A stretch of DNA of 27,354 nucleotides, from contig CBDUQI010000062.1 of assembly GCA_965369325.1 (NCBI GenBank), positions 1 through 27,354 of the forward strand, read 5' to 3'. Position 1 is the stretch's first letter. The number at the start of each line of letters is the position of its first letter. The position numbers and the translations under genes are program-made. Source of the stretch: CBDUQI01 sp965369325 (GTDB lineage: Bacteria > Pseudomonadota > Gammaproteobacteria > Steroidobacterales > JBCBZW01). This document shows positions 15,897 to 22,307 of the stretch, piece after piece. Below the pieces are notes generated by a model. The model was not told the origin of the DNA. It did not search any database and saw nothing but the letters and a program-made list of their open reading frames with translations.

Positions 15897-16982
15897 ATGT
15901 ACTTTGTGGACGAACCGAACGCAGGGGAGAATCTTCCAATCCTCCCTGGCCATGTATCGCCCGGGCGGCTGGAGCGCATCCTTCGCGCCGGCAGTTTTGC
16001 GGTCACCACTGAGATCGCTCCGCCGGACTCTGCCGACCCAGTGGAAGTCTACGAACGGGCGAAAGTGTTTGATGGTTATGCGGATGCACTGAACGCAACT
16101 GACGGATCAGGTGCGCATTGCCACATGTCCAGTGTGGGTATGTGTGCCCTGCTGACACGTGTGGGTTACTCCATGGTGATGCAGGTGTCGTGCCGCGACC
16201 GCAACCGCATTGCGATCCAGGGTGATGTACTGGGTGCCGCCGCCATGGGTGTCGCCAACATTCTGTGTCTGACCGGTGACGGCGTGCAAGCTGGCGACCA
16301 CCCGGAAGCCAAACCAGTGTTCGACCTCGACTGCATGTCCTCGCTGAACATGATCCGCACCATGCGTGATCGCGGACACTTCCTTAGCGGGCGAAAAATC
16401 AGTTCGCCGCCACCGGTGTTTATCGGGGGCGCCGCCAATCCGTTTGCCCCACCTTACGATTTTCGCCCCATTCGATTGGGCAAGAAAATCGCTGCCGGTG
16501 CGCAATTTGTACAAACTCAGTACTGCTTCGACCTGAGCATGTTTCGCGAATACATGGCCCGCGTGCGCGATCTTGGCCTGCATGAGAAAGTATATATTCT
16601 CGCTGGCATCGGGCCGTTGGCATCCGCACGCTCTGCGGAGTGGATTCGCACCAATGTGCCGGGCATCCACATTCCCGACCACATCATCAGGCGCATCAAG
16701 GGCGCCGAAAATCAAGCTACTGAAGGCGTAAACATCGCCATTGAGATTACTCAGCAGTTGCGTGAGATCGAAGGTGTGCACGGCGTGCACATCATGGCCT
16801 ACAAACAGGAACACCGCGTGCCCGAGATTGTTGAGCGTTCGGGGGTGCTGCAGGGCCGTGAGCCCTGGCATCCACGGCGACGCCCGCCGCCTGAGCACAC
16901 CGCTGCGCCAGCATCTGCTGCAAGCACCGCATCCTGTGATTTCCCACCTACATCGAGTGAGCCTACGCTCGCCGGAGATTGA
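15897..16982 (+). CDS. Methylenetetrahydrofolate reductase, MetF-like
   Basis: A 361-aa FAD enzyme interconverting methyl-THF and methylene-THF. The TIM barrel occupies about 20-315. It has the catalytic-type glutamate in TTEIAPPDSAD (Glu39), LNATDGSGAHCHMSS, QVSCRDRNRIAIQGD, the FAD-binding pattern CLTGDGVQAGDHPEAKPVFDLD (read in two parts), FIGGAANPF, QTQYCFD and LAGIGPLAS. In this operon the likely direction is oxidation of methyl-THF. The enzyme core ends near GREPWHPRRR; a Pro/Ala/Ser-rich tail of about 40 residues follows with no recognisable domain. The stop lies 4 bp before the next gene. A biosynthetic role is less likely given the operon, but a separate methionine-pathway metF may exist elsewhere. 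Confidence 0.92.
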   Translation: MYFVDEPNAGENLPILPGHVSPGRLERILRAGSFAVTTEIAPPDSADPVEVYERAKVFDGYADALNATDGSGAHCHMSSVGMCALLTRVGYSMVMQVSCRDRNRIAIQGDVLGAAAMGVANILCLTGDGVQAGDHPEAKPVFDLDCMSSLNMIRTMRDRGHFLSGRKISSPPPVFIGGAANPFAPPYDFRPIRLGKKIAAGAQFVQTQYCFDLSMFREYMARVRDLGLHEKVYILAGIGPLASARSAEWIRTNVPGIHIPDHIIRRIKGAENQATEGVNIAIEITQQLREIEGVHGVHIMAYKQEHRVPEIVERSGVLQGREPWHPRRRPPPEHTAAPASAASTASCDFPPTSSEPTLAGD

Positions 16983-16986
16983 TTGC

Positions 16987-17892
16987 ATGACCAACACTAT
17001 TGTCAGCTCGCCGAGCCGCGAAGTTACCATCGGCTTTGATCAGCCCTTTGTGATCATTGGCGAACGTATCAATCCTACGGGCCGAAAAATTCTCGCCGAA
17101 GAAATGAAAAACGGCGACTACAGCCGGGTTGAGGCGGATGCGATCGCACAAGTTGAAGCGGGCGCGCACATGCTGGATGTCAACGCAGGCATTCCATTGG
17201 CAGACGAACCGGCTATTCTGGCCAAGAGCATTCAACTGGTGCAGGCTGTTACCGATGTCCCGTTATCGATTGATTCATCTATCGTTGCCGCCCTGGAGGC
17301 CGGCCTCGCGGTGTACCAGGGTAAGGCGCTGGTCAACTCGGTGACCGGCGAGGAAGAACGACTGGAGTCGGTGTTGCCACTGGTGAAGAAATACGGCGCG
17401 GCCGTCGTCGCCATCTCTAACGATGAAACCGGGATTTCTGAAGACCCAGATGTGCGCTTCGAAGTCGCCAGAAAGATTGTTGAGCGGGCTGCCGACTTTG
17501 GCATCTCGCACGAGAACATTGTGGTCGACCCGCTTGTAATGCCGATTGGCGCGATTAACAACGCGGGCAAGCAGGTGATGCATATTGTGCGGCGGCTGCG
17601 CGAGGAGCTAAAGGTGAACACCACCTGCGGCGCCTCGAACGTGAGTTTTGGCTTACCTAATCGCAACGGCGTCAACAGTGCATTCCTCACCATGGCGATC
17701 AGCGCTGGCATGACCTCGGCCATTACCAGCCCGCTGCACAGCGAGGTAATGCAGGCAGTGCTGGGCGCCGACGTTATGATGGGGCATGATCCAGATTGCG
17801 CGGCATGGATTCGAAAATATCGGGATCCTGCAAGCACGCTGGCACGCGAGGGCCGTAACCGCCGCGGCCGGCGGCGACGTACGGCGTCATAA
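16987..17892 (+). CDS. Methyltetrahydrofolate:corrinoid methyltransferase (pterin-binding)
   Basis: A 301-aa pterin-binding TIM-barrel enzyme like AcsE/MtgA/MtvA, moving a methyl group between the corrinoid protein and tetrahydrofolate. Motifs are IIGERINPTGRK (23-34), MLDVNAGIP, PLSIDSS, VNSVTGE, VVDPLVMPIG and the folate-site TCGASNVSFGLPNR. Start: ATG 16987 has GGAGA upstream, is 4 bp after metF, and matches the family N-terminus. A longer in-frame start at 16741 would lie inside metF and is rejected. The C-terminus ends in a very basic tail (GRNRRGRRRR, about 288-297) beyond the barrel. It supplies the second half-reaction of the operon's methyl transfer. Confidence 0.94.
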   Translation: MTNTIVSSPSREVTIGFDQPFVIIGERINPTGRKILAEEMKNGDYSRVEADAIAQVEAGAHMLDVNAGIPLADEPAILAKSIQLVQAVTDVPLSIDSSIVAALEAGLAVYQGKALVNSVTGEEERLESVLPLVKKYGAAVVAISNDETGISEDPDVRFEVARKIVERAADFGISHENIVVDPLVMPIGAINNAGKQVMHIVRRLREELKVNTTCGASNVSFGLPNRNGVNSAFLTMAISAGMTSAITSPLHSEVMQAVLGADVMMGHDPDCAAWIRKYRDPASTLAREGRNRRGRRRRTAS

Positions 17893-17926
17893 GCGAATGG
17901 GTTGGGCACTACCAGCGAGCACATGA

Positions 17927-19954
17927 ATGGACGATAAGTTATTCAAAGTGGTGTTCATGCCCTCAGGCAAGCGTGGCGAGTTCCCCCAGGGCACACCTGT
18001 ACTGGACGCGGCGCGCAAAATAGGCGTAGATGTTGATTCGGTGTGCGGCGGGCGCGGCCTGTGCGGTCGTTGCCAGGTGCTTTGCACCGACGGCAATTTC
18101 TCCAAGCACGGAATTGTCTCGGCGCAAACGCACCTCTCCGTCTTTACCGAGACAGAAGCACGCTACTCCGCGCGTCGTAAACCGCTGGCGGCCGGGCGTC
18201 GCCTGAGCTGTCAGGCGCGCATCGAGGGCGATTTGCTGATTGATGTACCGCCTGAAAGTCAGGTACATCGACAGGTGGTTCGCAAGGACGCCGACGAACG
18301 AGAAATCCGCCTGGACAGCACCGTGCACCTGTACTACGTGGAGGTACAAGAGGCGGATATGCACGACCCGCGCGGGGATTTGCAACGGTTGTACGAAGCG
18401 CTGGAAGCCCAGTGGCAACTCACCGATCTCAGCTGCGATATGCTCACCTTACGGTTGCTGCAGCCGTCGTTGCGCGCGGGCAAGTGGGCTGTCACCGTTG
18501 CGGTGTATGACAACACCCGGGTGATCGCTATCTGGCCTGGCTACCGTGAGGAAGCCTATGGCGTGTCGATTGATGTCGGCTCCACCACGATCGCCGCGCA
18601 CTTGAGTGAGCTCAAAAGTGGCCGGTTGGTGAACTCGGGCAGCACCATGAACCCGCAGATCCGTTTCGGCGAAGACCTGATGAGCCGCGTGTCATACGTG
18701 ATGATGCATCCGGAAGGGGCACAGCAGATGACTGAGGCCGTGCGCGAGGGCATTAACGGGCTTATTGAGCAGGTGACCGGCGCCATGAACACCGATCCCG
18801 GCGATGTCATGGAGATCACCTTGGTCGGCAACCCGATCATGCATCACTTGCTGCTTGGCGTTAGTCCGCTGGAATTGGGCGGTGCCCCATTCGCGCTGAG
18901 TACTGACGCCGCCATTACGCTGCCCGCACGTGAACTGGAACTGAGCATCTGCTCCGGTGGCATGGTGTATGTGCTGCCGTGCATCGCCGGGCACGTGGGC
19001 GCTGACTGCGCGGCGGTGGTGCTGTCAGAGCAACCACACCTGCAGGACAAAATGACGTTACTGGTAGACATCGGTACCAATGCGGAGATTGTACTAGGCA
19101 ACCGTGAACGGGTAGTGGCCTGTTCCAGCCCGACAGGGCCAGCCTTTGAAGGCGCGCAGATCAGTTGTGGGCAACGCGCCGCACCCGGTGCGATCGAGCG
19201 GGTGCGAGTGGACCCAGACACCCTGGAAGCTCGGGTGAAGGTTATCGGCTGCGATCTGTGGTCGGACGACCCGCAGTTCGCGAGCGAAACGGCCAACATC
19301 GGCGTCAACGGTATCTGTGGCTCGGGCATTATCGAAGCCATCGCTGAGATGTACCTAGCCGGCATTGTCCTGCCGGATGGCGTGATCAATGGCGCCCTCG
19401 CCGAACGCAGCTCGCGCATTGTGCGCAACGAGCGCACCTGGTCGTATGTGTTGCACGATGATGTACTGCTGATCAGCGTTTCGCAGAACGACGTGCGCCA
19501 GATCCAACTCGCCAAGGCCGCCCTCTACGCCGGCGTGCAGTTGCTGATGGGCAAACTAAGCATCGAAGCGGTGGAGAAGATCAGCTTGGCCGGCGCATTC
19601 GGCAGCCACATCGACGTCAAGCATGCGATGGTGCTGGGGCTTATTCCCGATTGCGAACTGGCGCATGTTAACTCGGTGGGCAATGCCGCTGGCACCGGCG
19701 CACGCATCGCACTGCTGAACAAAGCCGCGCGGCGGGAGATAGAAGCACTGGTCAAGCGGATCGAGAAAATCGAAACGGCGATCGAACCGCAGTTTCAGCA
19801 GTACTTTGTGGATGCGATGTCCATCCCACACAGCACCGCGCCGTTCAATCAGCTGTTCTCGGTAGTGCAGCGTCCTGCCCCACCCGCCGTACCCGCACCA
19901 GAACAAGGGGGAACTCGGCGGAGGCGCCGAAGGCGCCCCACCAGCGATAACTGA
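17927..19954 (+). CDS. RACo-like corrinoid reductive activator ([2Fe-2S]/ASKHA, DUF4445)
   Basis: A 675-aa ATP-dependent reactivator that re-reduces oxidised Co(II) corrinoid proteins to Co(I). The N-terminal plant-type [2Fe-2S] domain (1-105) has Cys40, Cys46, Cys49 (CX5CX2C) and Cys95. A linker/middle domain (about 105-200) follows. The ASKHA ATPase half shows the phosphate motif SIDVGSTTIAAHL, GEDLMSRVSY, LVGNPIMHHLLLG, LLVDIGTNAEIVLG, NGICGSGIIEAIAEM and LAGAFGSHIDVKHAMVLGL. The C-terminus is Arg-rich (seven consecutive Arg, then PTSDN). This two-domain type resembles RACo of Carboxydothermus rather than ferredoxin-type RamA of methanogens. The ribosome-binding site is weak and the gap to the upstream gene is 34 bp. 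Confidence 0.93.
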   Translation: MDDKLFKVVFMPSGKRGEFPQGTPVLDAARKIGVDVDSVCGGRGLCGRCQVLCTDGNFSKHGIVSAQTHLSVFTETEARYSARRKPLAAGRRLSCQARIEGDLLIDVPPESQVHRQVVRKDADEREIRLDSTVHLYYVEVQEADMHDPRGDLQRLYEALEAQWQLTDLSCDMLTLRLLQPSLRAGKWAVTVAVYDNTRVIAIWPGYREEAYGVSIDVGSTTIAAHLSELKSGRLVNSGSTMNPQIRFGEDLMSRVSYVMMHPEGAQQMTEAVREGINGLIEQVTGAMNTDPGDVMEITLVGNPIMHHLLLGVSPLELGGAPFALSTDAAITLPARELELSICSGGMVYVLPCIAGHVGADCAAVVLSEQPHLQDKMTLLVDIGTNAEIVLGNRERVVACSSPTGPAFEGAQISCGQRAAPGAIERVRVDPDTLEARVKVIGCDLWSDDPQFASETANIGVNGICGSGIIEAIAEMYLAGIVLPDGVINGALAERSSRIVRNERTWSYVLHDDVLLISVSQNDVRQIQLAKAALYAGVQLLMGKLSIEAVEKISLAGAFGSHIDVKHAMVLGLIPDCELAHVNSVGNAAGTGARIALLNKAARREIEALVKRIEKIETAIEPQFQQYFVDAMSIPHSTAPFNQLFSVVQRPAPPAVPAPEQGGTRRRRRRRPTSDN

Positions 19955-19971
19955 CGCGCACACCCCCCGCT

Positions 19972-20008
19972 ACGGCGCTACGCCGTTCCGCCGTTTCGCC
20001 GTTTCGCC
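19972..20008 (+). repeat. Small hairpin and 8-bp tandem repeat after the reactivase gene
   Basis: A 6-bp stem ACGGCG/CGCCGT (19972-19977 with 19981-19986, 3-nt loop) runs into three direct copies of an 8-bp unit GCCGTTTC (first copy GCCGTTCC, 19982-20005). The hairpin may end the operon although no T-run follows. The tandem unit has no clear function and could be a slippage product. Confidence 0.4.
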
Positions 20009-20053
20009 CGACACGGTTGCACGATCGCGCACGCGCCCGTTTGCGGCGTGCGT

Positions 20054-20059
20054 TACAAT
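20054..20059 (+). promoter_or_regulatory. Possible -10 element before the Ntn-hydrolase gene
   Basis: TACAAT matches the sigma-70 -10 consensus at 5 of 6 positions and lies 62 bp before the ATG, in a 167-bp gap where an independent promoter would be expected. The sequence at -35 distance is GC-rich and a poor match. Confidence 0.3.
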
Positions 20060-20121
20060 CCGCCCCGCACTCCCATGTGGATACGGCGCCCACGCTCGCG
20101 CTGCTGTTTGGAAAAGCGAAT

Positions 20122-20691
20122 ATGTCTGTCATCGTCGCAGTGAAGAAAAATGGACAACAAGTCATTGGCGCGGACACCGCCCAGTGCGGCGACTCGCTGT
20201 TGGTACGTGCCCGCTACGTCGTCAACCACAGCAAAATTCTCAAAGTGGGCGACAGCTATATGGGTATGGCCGGTTGGGCCGTGGCTCAGGATATTCTGGA
20301 GAGTGCCGTGCGCCAGCACCCGACGTTGTTGGATCTGACGGACCGGGTCAGCATCTTCGAGAGCATGCGAGCCCTGCACAAGGTACTTAAGGAGGAGTAC
20401 TTTATCTCGACGGATGAGGACAAAGACCAGCCGGTCGAGTCCAGCCAGTTATCCGCCCTGGTGGTCAGCCCTGCGGGCATGTTCGAAGTGGAGAGCTATC
20501 GCGCAGTGACGCAATGCGAGCGCTTTTGGGCGCTGGGCTCAGGCAAGATACTGGCGTTGGGTGCTATGCACGCCTTGTACGAACGTACCGATGATGTGAT
20601 GGCGATTGCCCGTGCCGGGCTGCTGGCAGGCTGTGAGTTCGACGACGGCTGCGCCCAGCCCCTTGAGTTGCACCCCGTCGGGTCGCGCTAG
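20122..20691 (+). CDS. Proteasome-beta/HslV-like Ntn-hydrolase with Ser at the nucleophile position
   Basis: A 189-aa protein of the proteasome beta-subunit superfamily, closest in look to the small bacterial proteasome-like proteins (BPH/HslV type). The start MSVIVAVKKNGQQVIGADTA aligns with the processed HslV N-terminus. After Met removal, Ser1 takes the place of Thr1, Asp17 is present, and a Lys in HSKILKVG fits the catalytic Lys33 position. GDSYMGMAGWAV and FWALGSGKILALGAMHAL correspond to later family strands, including the GSG loop. An earlier in-frame ATG (20017) would bury the nucleophile and is rejected; ATG 20122 has GGAAAA upstream. No HslU-like ATPase is nearby. Substrate and partner are unknown. 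Confidence 0.8.
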   Translation: MSVIVAVKKNGQQVIGADTAQCGDSLLVRARYVVNHSKILKVGDSYMGMAGWAVAQDILESAVRQHPTLLDLTDRVSIFESMRALHKVLKEEYFISTDEDKDQPVESSQLSALVVSPAGMFEVESYRAVTQCERFWALGSGKILALGAMHALYERTDDVMAIARAGLLAGCEFDDGCAQPLELHPVGSR

Positions 20692-20711
20692 CGCGCGCGG
20701 CGGGGCCCGAC
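20677..20711. other. GC-rich dyad between convergent genes
   Basis: GTCGGG (20677-20682) and CCCGAC (20706-20711) flank the perfect palindrome CGCGCTAGCGCG (20684-20695). It sits at the 23-bp junction where the Ntn-hydrolase gene and the regulator converge, overlapping the end of the former. It may slow or stop transcription from both sides, though there is no T-run. Confidence 0.3.
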
Positions 20712-20714
20712 CGG

Positions 20715-21683
20715 CTACTGCTGCCGTTCGCGACTGGGCGAGTAGCCGAAAAATTCTTTGTAACTCTTACTGAAATGCGAAGTTGAAACAAATCCGCAGA
20801 CCGAGGATATTTCCAGAATACTCAAGGCGGTTTGCTGCAGCAACTCGCGCGCCCTGACCAGTCGAAGCTGAAGATAGTAGCGCGAGGGAGCGCATTGCAA
20901 ATGCTTGCGGAACAGCCGCTGTAACTGACGTCGGGACAAACCGACGTAGTGTGCAAGGTCTTCTTGGCGAATCGGCTCCTTCAAGTTCGCCTCCATCAAC
21001 TCAACCGCAGTGATGAGCTTTTCCGACTGGTTACCCACCAGATGTCGTAGCGGCACACGCTGCTTCTCCTCTGCGTGACGAATCCGGTCGCTCAGCAATA
21101 CGTCGGCGATCTCGGCCCCAAGCTGGTTGCCATGCGCTCGGGTAACAAAATCCAGCATCATGTCAGTTGGGGAGGTACCGCCCGCACTGGTAAATCGCCC
21201 GCGATCGATTGTAAACAGATTGTTGGTTACGCGTACGCGAGGAAACATCTCGCGTAAAGTTGCCATGTTCTCCCAGTGGATGCTGCAACTGTAACCATCT
21301 AGCAGTCCGGCGTCCGCCAGCGCGTATGCACCGGTACAAAGCGCACCCAGCGAGTACCCTCGCTGATGCAGTCCGCGCAACCAACGTGCGTTGTGCACAC
21401 CCAGGTTGCGCTCGACGTGCAGGCCACCACACACAATCACCGCATCGACCCCGCCCAGACCTTCCACATCGCCAATGCCGGCATCTACCTTGACCGCCAC
21501 GCCATCGCTGGACGTGACAATTTGGCCATCCTCGGAAAGTAAGCGCCAGGTGTACTGCTCGCGCCGCAGAATGCGGTTCGCCATGCGCAACGGCTCAATC
21601 GCCGCCGCCACACAGATCAACGTAAAATCGTTCAGTAACAGGAAACTGAACCGTGTGGGCAGTTGTTCATTGTACGCTACCAC
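20715..21683 (-). CDS. GbdR/SouR-like AraC-family regulator (GlxA type)
   Basis: A 322-aa transcription factor. The N-terminal DJ-1/PfpI (GATase-like) ligand domain (about 10-190) has FSFLLLNDFTLICVAAAIEPLRMANR, AVIVCGGLH, LGALCTGAYALADAGLLDG and TSAGGTSPTDMMLD. The C-terminal AraC double helix-turn-helix (about 215-318) has EDLAHYVGLSRRQLQRLFRKH and ISSVCGFVSTSHFSKSYKEFFGYSP. This family includes GbdR and SouR of Pseudomonas aeruginosa, which sense glycine betaine/dimethylglycine and sarcosine and activate sox genes. Start: GTG with GGAG 9 nt upstream. It follows soxG by 21 bp on the same strand, so it seems to be the last gene of the sox operon. The exact ligand is uncertain. Confidence 0.9.
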   Translation of the reverse strand: MVAYNEQLPTRFSFLLLNDFTLICVAAAIEPLRMANRILRREQYTWRLLSEDGQIVTSSDGVAVKVDAGIGDVEGLGGVDAVIVCGGLHVERNLGVHNARWLRGLHQRGYSLGALCTGAYALADAGLLDGYSCSIHWENMATLREMFPRVRVTNNLFTIDRGRFTSAGGTSPTDMMLDFVTRAHGNQLGAEIADVLLSDRIRHAEEKQRVPLRHLVGNQSEKLITAVELMEANLKEPIRQEDLAHYVGLSRRQLQRLFRKHLQCAPSRYYLQLRLVRARELLQQTALSILEISSVCGFVSTSHFSKSYKEFFGYSPSRERQQ

Positions 21684-21704
21684 AACGCATTGCTCCGCTC
21701 GCTC

Positions 21705-22307
21705 TTATGCGGTGAATACAATACCGTATTCCTTACCCGCACGCGCCATCCAAAGCGCAAGATACTCGGCGAAAGTACGCCGGACAAGCACTGAATATTC
21801 AGGTTTTGCTGCTGTGATCGCCAGCAATACGCTGGTTTTCGCGATGCCGCTTTGTGCACATTGGCCCACCTTAAATGCATCCGGATGCAAGTCCAGCGTA
21901 CATCCCTTGGCCAAAAGCCCGCGAGCATTGGCACCGGACACCTTTAGCAACAACAACCCGCCACTTACAATGTTGGTACTGATGAATGCATCGCCAGCGG
22001 CGTTAAGCAACCGTTGCTCGGCACTGACGCCCTCACCCTCCGGTACCATCACCAGCCACTCATCCGGCCCCAACCAGAACACTCGCCTAACCCCCCCGCA
22101 GAAAGTGTTAGCCACCACCGGCAAAGGCTGCGACAACACGTCGTTAACAGCATCGCCAAGGCGAGGGTCGTCACTGTCACCGCGTAGATTAATATACTCG
22201 AAGGTCGGACACACCTTGACCTGCACCGTACTTTCACGCGCCGTTTGGTTTAGTCGGTTGGCCAGAAAAGGCAGCAACGCATGATGCTTGCGAACCTGCT
22301 CAGACAC
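21705..22307 (-). CDS. soxG: Sarcosine oxidase subunit gamma
   Basis: The 200-aa gamma subunit of heterotetrameric sarcosine oxidase, a structural subunit with a truncated GcvT-like fold. Family segments are VCPTFEYINLRGDSDDPRL, FWLGPDEWLVMVPEG, VSGANARGLLAKGCTLDLHP and CAQSGIAKTSVLLA. Start: GTG at 22307 with GGGGGAGAAG upstream, overlapping the soxA stop by 8 bp (GTGTCTGA). A longer frame from an upstream ATG would run 44 residues inside soxA and is rejected. Last catalytic gene of soxBDAG. Confidence 0.92.
   Translation of the reverse strand: MSEQVRKHHALLPFLANRLNQTARESTVQVKVCPTFEYINLRGDSDDPRLGDAVNDVLSQPLPVVANTFCGGVRRVFWLGPDEWLVMVPEGEGVSAEQRLLNAAGDAFISTNIVSGGLLLLKVSGANARGLLAKGCTLDLHPDAFKVGQCAQSGIAKTSVLLAITAAKPEYSVLVRRTFAEYLALWMARAGKEYGIVFTA

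Noticed and set aside
16741..16986. Extended N-terminus for the pterin methyltransferase
   Set aside because: The extra 82 residues lie inside metF in another frame and resemble nothing; ATG 16987 has a good ribosome-binding site and the family N-terminus.
16107..17030. Minus-strand open frame of 307 codons opposite metF
   Set aside because: It is antisense to a clear MTHFR domain and has no ribosome-binding site or motif.
20017..20121. Extended N-terminus of the Ntn-hydrolase
   Set aside because: It would bury the expected N-terminal nucleophile and covers promoter-like, non-coding sequence.
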